A stretch of DNA of 64,000 bases from Edaphobacter bradus (GTDB taxonomy: Bacteria; Acidobacteriota; Terriglobia; Terriglobales; Acidobacteriaceae). The stretch spans positions 1 to 64,000 of the forward strand of contig NZ_JAGSYF010000006.1 of the NCBI RefSeq assembly GCF_025685645.1. The letters are read 5' to 3'. This document shows positions 34,841 through 43,256 of the stretch, in pieces. The first letter of the stretch is position 1; the number at the start of each line of letters is the position of its first letter. The notes beneath the pieces were generated by a model. It was not told where the DNA came from, made no database searches, and saw only the letters and a program-made list of their open reading frames with translations. Position numbers and translations under genes: made by a program.

Positions 34841-36034
34841 TTGATCGACACGCTCGAAGCTCTTCTGAATGCGACAGAGGAAGAAAAGGAAGCCAGAGGG
34901 ACACGGTATACACCGCACGAGATCAATCAGCAGCCGGCTTCGTGGCGGAGGACTCTGCAAATTTTCGAGGAGCGGCAAAGCGAACTACGATCCTTTCTCA
35001 GCGACTCCGGGCTCGATCTGCGAAAGCTGTCACGAAATCTGACGGTCTTTCTCGTCGGCGCGGGCACCTCGGATTATGTCGGTCGCGCTCTGACGTACTT
35101 GCTGCGCCGCAAGTGGGGATGTGAGGTCTGGGCGGTTCCCAGTACGGATCTGTTGACCAATCTTAAGGACTTCGTTCATTCAGGGCACCGCTATCTCTGG
35201 ATTTCATTTTCACGTTCCGGCAACAGTTCCGAAGGCTTGGCTGTGCTTGAGGAGGCGATTGAAGAGCATCCCCAGATCCAACATTTACTGGTCACCTGCA
35301 ACGAGAAAAGTCGAATGGCTAAGGTCTGCGCCGAGATCCCAGGCCGTGCGTTTGTGGTCGCCCTGGATGAAGGGGTGAACGACCGTGGTCTCGCCATGAC
35401 GAGTTCTTACACGAATATGGTCGTCGCCGGCCAATGCTTGGCTCACCTAGGATCGCTCTCCCAGTACAGAAAATCGCTCTCCTTGTTGTCGGAAACAGGC
35501 GAGCTATTTCTGAAAGCCATCCAGAAAACGGCTCCGTTAATCGTCGAACAAGAGTTTTCAAAGGCTTGCTTTGTAGGCTCAGGGGTATTGCATGCAGTTG
35601 CGCAGGAATCTGCTTTGAAGCTATTGGAATTGACGGCCGGGAAAATTCAGACGATGTCAGAATCGACCCTGGGGCTTCGGCACGGTCCCATGTCAGCCCT
35701 GGATGAAAATACATTGCTCGTGAGTTTTCTTTCCCAAGACAGACGGCGTCGGAAATATGAAATGGACCTTCTCACGGAGATACACAGGAAGGGACTTGCG
35801 AAGCTGCGCGTGGTGGTGTCGCCTGATTTCGCCGATGATTTCGGCCCACTGGCCGACTACGCATTCTGTCTCGATAGCGCGGATCTGCACGACGAATATC
35901 GGGCGCCTCTAGACGTCATGTTGGCGCAATCCCTGGGACTGTTTTCGTCGCTAAAGTTGGGCCTGCAACCAGATTGCCCCAGCCCAAATGGTGCGATTAG
36001 CCGAGTAGTTGAGCACGTAAACATTTACCGGTAA
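34841..36034 (+). CDS. SIS-domain sugar-phosphate isomerase/deaminase, AgaS-like
   Basis: The 397-residue cytoplasmic protein carries two SIS domains (FLVGAGTSDYVGRALTYLLR near 68-87, ISFSRSGNSSEGLAVLEEA near 125-143, and CFVGSGVLHAVAQESALKLLELTAG near 244-268), and ESTLGLRHGPMSALDE as in GlmS/AgaS proteins. AgaS enzymes convert galactosamine 6-phosphate to tagatose 6-phosphate with loss of ammonia. The start is TTG 34841, supported by GGAAGGAG eight bases upstream and by the family N-terminus. Together with the tagatose-6-phosphate-type kinase this points to amino-galactose catabolism. A gene-symbol level assignment is tentative. Confidence 0.85.
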   Translation: MIDTLEALLNATEEEKEARGTRYTPHEINQQPASWRRTLQIFEERQSELRSFLSDSGLDLRKLSRNLTVFLVGAGTSDYVGRALTYLLRRKWGCEVWAVPSTDLLTNLKDFVHSGHRYLWISFSRSGNSSEGLAVLEEAIEEHPQIQHLLVTCNEKSRMAKVCAEIPGRAFVVALDEGVNDRGLAMTSSYTNMVVAGQCLAHLGSLSQYRKSLSLLSETGELFLKAIQKTAPLIVEQEFSKACFVGSGVLHAVAQESALKLLELTAGKIQTMSESTLGLRHGPMSALDENTLLVSFLSQDRRRRKYEMDLLTEIHRKGLAKLRVVVSPDFADDFGPLADYAFCLDSADLHDEYRAPLDVMLAQSLGLFSSLKLGLQPDCPSPNGAISRVVEHVNIYR

Positions 36035-36139
36035 CTCGATGGCGTTCGTCGCGGGTGGAAGACGCCTCCTAACCGCATCGACCTGACATCCAGTGGTCGA
36101 GATAGTCGGAACAAATCCAATAAAGGGCTCTGTCTGACA

Positions 36140-37891
36140 ATGCTTCAATCCGAGGAGATCACAGAAGTTTTACTGACCCATCCCCTTGTTCCCACCGGTC
36201 CGATCCCCACAGCCTACGACCCCGACGGGTTTTATCCCTATGAGAGCTTCTGCGAAACCAGCAGGAGGCCAGTTTTAAAGAAATACCGCATGGTCTCGAT
36301 TGAGAACGACCAGATCCGTGTGAAGATCTGTCCGGACCTGGGTGGACGTGTCTGTTCAATTTTTCTAAAAAAGGACGCTGTTGAGACACTGTTTTTTCCC
36401 CCCATCGTCAGACCGGTGCGAATTCTACCTCGACAATGCTTTACCGGAGGTGGAGTTGAACTGAGCTTCCCAATCTCCCACAGCCCTGTTGAAACTGCTT
36501 CTGTTCTGTATGACGTAACGCGCGATCAGGAGAGGATCTATGTCTGTTGTGGGGAGAGAGAGCTCCGTTTCGGAATGCACTGGACCGTCGAATATTCTCT
36601 TGGAGAAAAAGACGCGTTTCTCACTCAGCGCACGGTGTTCCTCAACCCTGATTCTGTCCCTCACCCATGGATGTCCTGGTCGAATGCAGGCGTACCCGCC
36701 CGACCAGATACGGAGTTTCATTTCCCCGGAGGACCGGTTCTCCGTCACGCTCGCGAAATGCGCACCATCGACTGGGAGAAAGAGGGTCCGCGACGGCAGT
36801 CAGACGTACATCGGATGACTGGGTTTTTCTGGAAGAAGCCAGATTGCTATGCCTTTGGAGTGTTTACTCCAAGTTTGAACGCAGGTCTCTATCACGTGGC
36901 CGATCCCTCCCAGGTGCCCGGTATCAAATTGTGGAGTGACGGGATCGGAACAGACCAGGCATGGGTGAGTCAGTATACGCTGGACGGCGAGCAATGCCTG
37001 GAGATTCAGGCTGGCCCGCTCGTCGATCAGTCGGTGAAAGACGTCCTGCAACCAGGCCAACGGAGACACCACGTCGAGTACTGGATTCCTTCCAGCACAG
37101 CGCGTGAGATTCGACAGATTTCCCTTCCGCAAACAAAGATGAGGACCATGGATAAGGTACCAATTTTCGGTTGGGCGCGGGATGAAGATGTCACCGACTG
37201 GCTGAGTCTTACACGCGCAAAGAAGTCAGGCGACGTGAGTCAAATCCCGCAAGCTCCTGACGTCGATAACAACCGCTGGGCAATCAGTGGAATGGCCGAC
37301 TTAGGTGATGCGCTTTTCTGGGCCGCTCGATCGACAGAAGGAAGCCAGCGCAACAAGTGGTTGTTTCAGTTTGGTGCGTGGCTCTGCGGCCGGGGTGAAA
37401 CGGACCGAGCCTTGGAGGTTCTGGCGCAGTCCTGTGACGATCGCGCACGCGCATTATCTGGACGCCTTTGGCTTGTGCACAAACATGACCCAATTGCTGC
37501 GGCCAATTGCTTTCGAGCGATCAAGTCAGAAGCAATCGCACTTCATCCTCAAGTTGTGATTGAGCGGGATCGGGCACTCGCTGCATTGAGCAAGGAAACT
37601 CTCGATGAACGCGGGCGCTGGCTAAAAGCCGTCTCGGCTCTTGACGATGAATGGCTGGCCGAACGGCGAGCCAGCTGGTTGGTTGACTCCGGAGACGCGC
37701 AAGCTGCTCTCAATCTACTCCGGAGCACCCGATTCCAATTGGTACACCAGCGATACGAGCGAATTCGATTATGGAAACAAATCGCAACGACTCTTGACTT
37801 GCATACGATTGAATACCCTTCGTGGTTAGGAGAGGACGATCTGGCTGAGTTTGGAGCTTATCGCGAACACCCAGAGGTCCAGCAAAGATGA
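36140..37891 (+). CDS. DUF5107-family protein
   Basis: The 583-residue protein has an N-terminal beta-sandwich (about 1-330) with the DUF5107 hallmarks VKICPDLGGRVCSIF near 58-72 and FTGGGVELSFP near 101. This is a galactose-mutarotase-like fold, followed by a helical TPR-like C-terminal half (about 345-570). No signal peptide is present. DUF5107 proteins are common in carbohydrate loci and their catalytic role is unknown. They resemble aldose epimerases and some glycan-processing proteins. It lies 105 bases after the AgaS-like gene and 87 before the GH20 gene on the same strand, so cotranscription is likely. The ribosome-binding site before ATG 36140 is weak. Confidence 0.78.
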   Translation: MLQSEEITEVLLTHPLVPTGPIPTAYDPDGFYPYESFCETSRRPVLKKYRMVSIENDQIRVKICPDLGGRVCSIFLKKDAVETLFFPPIVRPVRILPRQCFTGGGVELSFPISHSPVETASVLYDVTRDQERIYVCCGERELRFGMHWTVEYSLGEKDAFLTQRTVFLNPDSVPHPWMSWSNAGVPARPDTEFHFPGGPVLRHAREMRTIDWEKEGPRRQSDVHRMTGFFWKKPDCYAFGVFTPSLNAGLYHVADPSQVPGIKLWSDGIGTDQAWVSQYTLDGEQCLEIQAGPLVDQSVKDVLQPGQRRHHVEYWIPSSTAREIRQISLPQTKMRTMDKVPIFGWARDEDVTDWLSLTRAKKSGDVSQIPQAPDVDNNRWAISGMADLGDALFWAARSTEGSQRNKWLFQFGAWLCGRGETDRALEVLAQSCDDRARALSGRLWLVHKHDPIAAANCFRAIKSEAIALHPQVVIERDRALAALSKETLDERGRWLKAVSALDDEWLAERRASWLVDSGDAQAALNLLRSTRFQLVHQRYERIRLWKQIATTLDLHTIEYPSWLGEDDLAEFGAYREHPEVQQR

Positions 37892-37978
37892 TTTGGCGTT
37901 TGCTGAATTCAAAATCGCAATATTTGTGAGAAGTATTATGAGAACGGCGCAGGCTAATCTATTTCTTCTGGAGATCGA

Positions 37979-40003
37979 ATGTTGTCAAATTCGCGTCTAG
38001 CAGTTTTGGTAACCCTTTCTCTTGTCTTTTGCACGCTTCCCTTTCACGTACGCGCGCAACAAGTAGATTCTCTGCCGATTATGCCGCTGCCGGCGCACGT
38101 CGAGCGGGGCGAAGGTGAGTTCCTCATCAACGGGAATTTTGGCGTTGCTCTCCAGGGATATAAGGAACCTCGTCTAGAGCGAGCCCGGCAGCGATTCTTG
38201 GATACGCTTTCACGAGAGACTGGGATCCCGCTTTGGCGGGAAGCCGTGATCAACGATCCTCACTTCATAATTAAAGTGGCGGGACCGAGTGCGTCGATTC
38301 AGCAACTGGGTGAAAATGAGTCCTACCACCTGAAGATCTCAACGACGAACGTTCAGTTGACGGCTGCAAATCCATTAGGCGTGCTTCGCGGGCTCCAGAC
38401 ATTTCTCCAACTGGTGAGAGTCACGCCCAAAGGTTTCAGCGTTCCTGTCGTGGTGATCGACGACAAGCCGCGCTTCCCTTGGCGTGGACTGCTGATCGAC
38501 TCCGGGCATCGGTTTGTGCCGATTCCGGATGTGAAGCGCAATTTGGACGGAATGGAAGCCGTGAAACTCAATGTTTTCCATTGGCGTTTTGTCGACAACC
38601 AAGGCTTCCATATCGAGAGCAAGAGATACCCGCTGCTGCAGCAGAAGGGTTCGGGCGGCTTCTATTACTCCCAGGATGAAGTTCGGGAAGTGATCGAGTA
38701 TGCACGTGATCGTGGCATCCGCGTAGTTCCAGAATTTGATATGCCCTGCCACACCGCCTCATGGTTTTTGGGCTATCCAGAGCTTTCCAGTGGTCAAGAT
38801 CCCAAGAACAGTTCGGCAATAGACCCCTCACGCGAAAGCACGTATAAGTTCCTCGCGGTATTTATAGGTGAAATGGCAACCCTCTTCCCCGATACTTACT
38901 TTCACACCGGTGGAGACGAATGTGATTTTAGGGAGTGGGAAGGCAACCTGCGCATTCACGAGTTCATGCAGTCGCACTCGATTAAAGATGGTGCGGCTCT
39001 ACAGGCTATTTTTACTGCCAGAGTCCAGAAGATAGTCGCGGGGCGCAAGAAAATCATGATGGGATGGGACGAAGTACTTCGTCCCGACACGCCTAAAGAG
39101 GTCGTCATTCATTCCTGGCGAGGACCTAAATCGCTTGCTGACGCCGCCCATAAAGGCAACCGAGGTATTCTCTCTTCTGGCTACTACATCGATTTGAACC
39201 AATCAGCGGCGGAGCATTACCTGGTCGATCCGTTGGGCGACAATTCATTGACGCTTACACCCGATGAGAAAGCGCGCGTCCTCGGTGGCGAAGCCACTAT
39301 GTGGACCGACATTGTTTCCCATGAAAATATGGACAATCGCATATGGCCGCGTACTGCGGCGATCGCAGAACGTTTGTGGTCGCCTCAGGAGGTACGCGAT
39401 GTTGATTCGATGTATAAGCGGCTCTCCCTCGTCTCGGAGAAACTCGAATATTACGGCCTGCGTCACCGACTCATCACCGATGAGATGTTGCAACGCATGA
39501 CCGGAGATCCGGACCCGGTTGCGCTCAGGATACTTGCTTCTGTGGTACAACCTCCGAGAATTTACGAGCGCCAGCAGCTGCGAACTTTCACTGACTTCAC
39601 GCCGATCAACCGTCTGGATGATGCAATACCGCCAGAAAGCGAAACTGCGCGTGAATTTAACGTCATCGCAAAACGAATTGCTTCAGGAACGGCAACTTCC
39701 GAGGAGTGGCGACAGGCTCGCGACTGCCTGGTACTGTGGCGGGACAACGACGCAAAGCTTCAACCATTGCTGGCTCGATCCTTCCTAACCGAAGACCTCG
39801 CGCCGGTTTCGCGTAACCTGTCTCAGGTTGCGGAGATCGGACTCAAGGCTTTGGATGATCTAAAGGAAAAGCGTCTCGTCAGTTCCGACGTGAGGCAGCG
39901 AAATATTGAATTTCTAAAATCATCCGCAAAACCGCAGGCAGTGTTGCTGCTAATGGTAGCGCCGTCGGTGGAGTTGCTTGTCGAGGCAACCAGGATTAAC
40001 TGA
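37979..40003 (+). CDS. Secreted GH20 beta-N-acetylhexosaminidase
   Basis: The 674-residue enzyme has a signal peptide (about 1-27, ending VRAQ), a GH20b N-terminal domain (about 30-155) and the GH20 catalytic barrel, with PRFPWRGLLIDSGHRF near 161, KLNVFHWRFVDNQGFHIESK near 197 and the catalytic pair D313-E314 in HTGGDECDF. The C-terminal 170 residues are helical and unlike standard GH20 enzymes. GH20 enzymes use substrate-assisted catalysis, so the substrate must carry an N-acetyl group: terminal beta-GlcNAc or beta-GalNAc. GGAG precedes the ATG by eight bases. It supplies the amino sugar for the kinase and AgaS-like steps. Confidence 0.92.
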   Translation: MLSNSRLAVLVTLSLVFCTLPFHVRAQQVDSLPIMPLPAHVERGEGEFLINGNFGVALQGYKEPRLERARQRFLDTLSRETGIPLWREAVINDPHFIIKVAGPSASIQQLGENESYHLKISTTNVQLTAANPLGVLRGLQTFLQLVRVTPKGFSVPVVVIDDKPRFPWRGLLIDSGHRFVPIPDVKRNLDGMEAVKLNVFHWRFVDNQGFHIESKRYPLLQQKGSGGFYYSQDEVREVIEYARDRGIRVVPEFDMPCHTASWFLGYPELSSGQDPKNSSAIDPSRESTYKFLAVFIGEMATLFPDTYFHTGGDECDFREWEGNLRIHEFMQSHSIKDGAALQAIFTARVQKIVAGRKKIMMGWDEVLRPDTPKEVVIHSWRGPKSLADAAHKGNRGILSSGYYIDLNQSAAEHYLVDPLGDNSLTLTPDEKARVLGGEATMWTDIVSHENMDNRIWPRTAAIAERLWSPQEVRDVDSMYKRLSLVSEKLEYYGLRHRLITDEMLQRMTGDPDPVALRILASVVQPPRIYERQQLRTFTDFTPINRLDDAIPPESETAREFNVIAKRIASGTATSEEWRQARDCLVLWRDNDAKLQPLLARSFLTEDLAPVSRNLSQVAEIGLKALDDLKEKRLVSSDVRQRNIEFLKSSAKPQAVLLLMVAPSVELLVEATRIN

Positions 40004-40046
40004 GACTTTAGGGGCACCACTTTGATAATGGGCCATCTCCCGTTTC

Positions 40047-40712
40047 ATGCAAGAAATCGATTCAAGTAACGATCAACATAGACGATCAGCGGCCGAAATT
40101 GTGGCCACTCGAGTGACGAGCGACCTGCGACTCAACGCCGCAGCGCCCGCCAGCGAATGGCACAACGCAACACCTGTGACCTTCTGCTCTGACTGGCAGG
40201 GGATGCATTCGGACATGGAACGTCAGACATCCGTAAGTGTCCTCTGGTCGCTTGAGATGTTGTATGTGCGATTTGTTTGCCGATATCGTGAGTTGCACAT
40301 GTTCAAGGACGCCGAACCCAATGGGAGACGTAATCGCCTGTGGGAACGTGATGTTGCCGAAGTGTTCTTACAGCCCGACAGATCACAGCTTTCTTGTTAC
40401 AAGGAATTTGAGATTGCTCCGAATGGTCTATGGCTTGATCTTGATGTGGCGTTTGGTGTCGTTCGGGACTTGAACAGCAACCTGAATCGCTCGGTGAGTG
40501 TGAATGCCCAGAAACGTAGATGGGCTGCGGAACTTGCAATCCCGATGCCATGCTTAACGTCCAAGTTCGATCCCAGTTTGGTTTGGTTTGTTAACTTTTT
40601 CCGTGTGGAAGGAATTGCGGAGCCGCGGGCATACCACGCCTGGCAACCAACACACGCGCCGACACCGAACTTTCACGTGCCGAGTGCTTTTGGCAGTTTA
40701 CGCTTCGTTTAG
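40047..40712 (+). CDS. CBM9-like carbohydrate-binding protein
   Basis: The 221-residue protein is a single CBM9-type (DOMON-like) beta sandwich without a signal peptide or catalytic motif. Family features are WHNATPVTFCSDWQGM, SVLWSLEMLYVRFVCRYREL, the NRLWERDVAEVFLQPD strand, YKEFEIAPNGLWLDL and the conserved WFVNFFRVEG near the end. Similar stand-alone proteins accompany glycosidases in acidobacterial loci and are of unknown role. It follows the GH20 gene by 43 bases and is the last complete cargo gene of the island. The lack of an export signal is odd for a glycan-binding protein. Confidence 0.8.
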   Translation: MQEIDSSNDQHRRSAAEIVATRVTSDLRLNAAAPASEWHNATPVTFCSDWQGMHSDMERQTSVSVLWSLEMLYVRFVCRYRELHMFKDAEPNGRRNRLWERDVAEVFLQPDRSQLSCYKEFEIAPNGLWLDLDVAFGVVRDLNSNLNRSVSVNAQKRRWAAELAIPMPCLTSKFDPSLVWFVNFFRVEGIAEPRAYHAWQPTHAPTPNFHVPSAFGSLRFV

Positions 40713-40787
40713 CGGACTTGATTCCTTTTCGGCTGCTGGGCATTCGGTATGATCGTCTCAACTCAGTCGGATGAGTCGGTTCATATA

Positions 40788-41051
40788 GCGCGCGGAGTGG
40801 AGCTAGGTGGGCAGCGTGGCAGTCTGGACCGCATGAGTCACATGGCGCGCAAAGGTAACGCTGCCAGCGCCGCCGTTCGGAGCGCGTCCGTAGCCAAGCG
40901 GAGGGATGACCTCTTACCGGTGATCGCTGACCTTCAAGCCACGGGCTGCACCACACCACAGCAAATCGCAAACGCTCTAAACGAGAGGGGCATCACCGCC
41001 GCACGTGGTGGCTCCTGGGCAGCCGTACAAGTTCGGCGCATCCTGACATAA
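40788..41051 (+). pseudogene. C-terminal stub of a serine recombinase (resolvase/invertase family)
   Basis: About 87 codons read RGVELGGQRGSLDRMSHMAR, then KRRDDLLPVIADLQATGCTT and ALNERGITAARGGSWAAVQV, followed by RRIL and a stop. This is the DNA-binding tail of small serine recombinases common in Alphaproteobacteria. The catalytic domain with the active Ser and Arg residues is missing, and the frame upstream (40749-40787) has no family similarity. It is a leftover near the right island end. Confidence 0.75.
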
Positions 41052-41170
41052 GTGCCGGACCGTGACCATTCCCCCTCGCGCGCGTACTGGTCTGGTTGGC
41101 GAAAAATCGGATTCTCGCTCATGGACAACTGAGAGCAAGCCACTTGGACCGGTCTCTTACGGAGAATCAC

Positions 41171-41190
41171 TGTGGGGACTTTTGTGGGGA
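41171..41190 (+). repeat. Island-end direct repeat, right copy
   Basis: TGTGGGGACTTTTGTGGGGA is identical to 15512-15531 and in the same orientation. It lies 106 bases before the right tRNA-Cys fragment, on the island side. Confidence 0.6.
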
Positions 41191-41296
41191 GTACCTGCAT
41201 GGAAGGGCTTGTATGCACTTGGGTGCCATTTTGCTAACTCACTGATTTGGCAAGAACTTACAGCAATCAACAAAAACCCACAAACCCGTCCAGTAG

Positions 41297-41343
41297 GTCC
41301 GCAAAACCTTTATGCGTCGGTTCGATCCCGACCCGAGCCTCCA
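41297..41343 (+). repeat. tRNA-Cys 3' fragment, right copy (att-like)
   Basis: This is the second copy of the anticodon-to-CCA part of a tRNA-Cys. It differs from the left copy at two of 47 positions: the U33 position is C and an acceptor C is A. Both changes harm tRNA function, as expected in an unselected remnant. No 5' tRNA half precedes it. Confidence 0.85.
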
Positions 41344-41442
41344 AATTCTCCCCAGCTTTACGCGATGCTGCTGGGCCGGACGACACACCTGGCTTGTCAC
41401 CTCGGTCAAGCCACCCTCGTAAAACGCTAACAACAGTAACGT

Positions 41443-42123
41443 TCATTGCAGCAGTTCTTTGCCGGCCTGCTCGCGCACCATGTACTCGGCGTACCAGTCC
41501 GTCCAGTTCTCGTCGCGCTGCCCTCCGGTGCGCTTCTCGTGCTCGCCGTGAGCCGCCGCCGCACGCCGAAGCGCACTCGCGAGATCGTTTGCCGACGCGA
41601 AGCTCGTCGTCGCGGGGTCGATGCGACCGGGCAGCCGCGTCGTGACCTCCTGGAACAGCCAGCCGTTGCCGTCCGGATCACGGAACGAGGCGAACGAGCG
41701 GTAGCTGCGATGCTCGGGATCCGGACCGCTGACCCGGATCCGCCCGAACAGGTAGGGCTCGTCTGTGCCACCGTATCCGACGGCGGCACCGTGGAATACC
41801 TCGCTGACCTCGACTCCGCGCCGGAGCAACTCTTTGTGGGCGGCCTCGATGTCGGAGACGATAAGGTACAGGCCTTGGGCGGAGCCGGGTGGTGCCGCGG
41901 TGACGTTCTTACCGAAGATGACCGAGCATCCGGAGCCAGGCGGCGTGAACTGGATCACGCGGAAGTCATCACCGGCGACGATGTCGGCGTCGAGCCGCCA
42001 CCCGAGCCTCCCGTAGAACTCCTTCGCGCGGTCTACATCCGAGACGGGGATGACGACGATCTCGAACTTCATGTCGGCTTTCGGGACGTTGGTCGCGACG
42101 TTACTCTGGACTTCATTTGCCAT
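41443..42123 (-). CDS. VOC-family (glyoxalase-like) protein
   Basis: The 226-residue protein has one vicinal-oxygen-chelate domain (MKFEIVVIPVSDVDRAKEFY near residue 18, then FRDPDGNGWLFQEV near 149) plus a C-terminal helical tail (about 160-226, rich in Ala and Arg) not typical of glyoxalases. VOC proteins bind a metal and act as isomerases, dioxygenases or resistance proteins. The function here is open. AGGAGG stands eight bases before ATG 42123. It is 78 bases downstream of the nitrilase gene and probably in one transcript with it. By eye the gene is richer in G and C than the surrounding DNA, suggesting a foreign source. Confidence 0.82.
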   Translation of the reverse strand: MANEVQSNVATNVPKADMKFEIVVIPVSDVDRAKEFYGRLGWRLDADIVAGDDFRVIQFTPPGSGCSVIFGKNVTAAPPGSAQGLYLIVSDIEAAHKELLRRGVEVSEVFHGAAVGYGGTDEPYLFGRIRVSGPDPEHRSYRSFASFRDPDGNGWLFQEVTTRLPGRIDPATTSFASANDLASALRRAAAAHGEHEKRTGGQRDENWTDWYAEYMVREQAGKELLQ

Positions 42124-42201
42124 GTTGTTTCCTCCTATGCTGCTCTGTGAACAGTTAGCTAGCTTTGGCGAAGATCACATCCGACTAAGTTCCTCCACCT
42201 C

Positions 42202-43203
42202 TTATGGGTTGGGCAGCCCCTGTGACAAGATCGTCCGGGCCCCTTTTGGGTCTGACCTGTGGTGCGTAGCGCGGTCGTGAACGTGCGCGGTGGGAGTACG
42301 GTCGATCAGCAGGCTAAGCAATTCCGGCCGGCTGTAGTGACCTCTCGAGTCCACCACATGCTTCCGCTTGTCGATCAGCGTGAAATCGAGGTCGACGGTG
42401 ACTTCACCTTCGCCCGAGCGGATGGGTTGACCCAGTATGCTCCCATCAGGTGCGATGATCGCAGTGAAGCAACCGCCGGAGATCGGGCCGAGATCGGCGA
42501 TGCCCGTGTCCGCGGCAATTTGAGCCTGCTGGTCAGCATCCAGCCAGGCTGTGGCGCAAACGACAAAGCACCCAGACTCCAGTGCATGCTGCCTGACCGC
42601 GATCTCCGCCCTCTCCGCAAACCCATCGCCGAACATGGAGCCGGGGAACATCGCAGAGTGGATCTGCTCGCCATCGGCCATCATCGCGTACCGTGCGAGA
42701 GGGTTGTAGTGCTCAAAACACGCCAGTTGACCAATGCGTGCGACCTTGCTGTCAACAGCCCGCAGACCTGAGCCATCGCCCTGGCCCCAGACAATGCGCT
42801 CGTAATGGGTGGGCGTGATCTTGCGTCGTCTTTGAATCAACGTGCCGTCGGCATCAAAGAGAAGCTGCGTGTTGTAGATAGTTCCGCCGTCACGCTCGTT
42901 GACGCCAATGGAGACAACGACGCCCGCCTGCCTGCAGGCCTCGCCGATCGCTTCGGTGGCAAGAGATGGCACCGTCACTGACTGGTCAAGCAGCTTCAGG
43001 AGTTCACCGCCGCGAAGGATTTGATAACCGGACTGCACGATCGAAAAGTAAGGATAGTAGGGCACCACAGTCTCCGGGAACGTGGCGAACTGCACCCCCT
43101 GCTGCCCAAGCTCATGAATCTTCCGAACAACCCTTTCGACCGTCCCCTCGCGACTATAGAGGACGGGACTAATTTGGACCGCACTTGCTTTAACAATTTT
43201 CAT
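42202..43203 (-). CDS. Nitrilase / carbon-nitrogen hydrolase
   Basis: The 333-residue enzyme belongs to the true nitrilase branch, with the complete catalytic triad: E44 in FATFPETV, K128 in RRRKITPTHYER and C162 in LACFEHYNPLARY. The KITPTHYE and CFEHYNPL motifs are those of aliphatic nitrilases and cyanide-degrading relatives. It would hydrolyse organic nitriles to acids and ammonia in the cytoplasm. ATG 43203 is chosen because AAAGGAG lies eight bases before it; a TTG two codons earlier is also open. It precedes the VOC gene and follows a broken NmrA-like gene. Confidence 0.9.
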   Translation of the reverse strand: MKIVKASAVQISPVLYSREGTVERVVRKIHELGQQGVQFATFPETVVPYYPYFSIVQSGYQILRGGELLKLLDQSVTVPSLATEAIGEACRQAGVVVSIGVNERDGGTIYNTQLLFDADGTLIQRRRKITPTHYERIVWGQGDGSGLRAVDSKVARIGQLACFEHYNPLARYAMMADGEQIHSAMFPGSMFGDGFAERAEIAVRQHALESGCFVVCATAWLDADQQAQIAADTGIADLGPISGGCFTAIIAPDGSILGQPIRSGEGEVTVDLDFTLIDKRKHVVDSRGHYSRPELLSLLIDRTPTAHVHDRATHHRSDPKGARTILSQGLPNP

Positions 43204-43256
43204 TTGCAATCTCCTTTGGTTATGGAAATAGCATTTCGAGGTTAGACCTTAGACAC

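Larger units (their letters stand above)
15415..41343. mobile_element. Genomic island bounded by tRNA-Cys 3'-end direct repeats
   Basis: Two 47-base direct repeats corresponding to the anticodon-to-3'-end part of a tRNA-Cys gene enclose 25.9 kb. This is the classic footprint of tyrosine-recombinase integration at a tRNA 3' end. Inside each boundary lies a copy of the same 20-nt repeat (15512-15531 and 41171-41190). The left margin has IS110 and IS3 remnants and a disrupted gene, and the right margin has a serine-recombinase stub. No intact integrase is present, so the element is now immobile or was mobilised in trans. The cargo (17.1-40.7 kb) is a coherent glycan-utilisation locus. The intact tRNA-Cys is not in the window. 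Confidence 0.7.

Noticed and set aside
41240..41343. A possible complete tRNA-Cys gene at the right repeat
   Set aside because: The upstream bases cannot form a 5' acceptor strand or a D arm, and U33 is changed to C.
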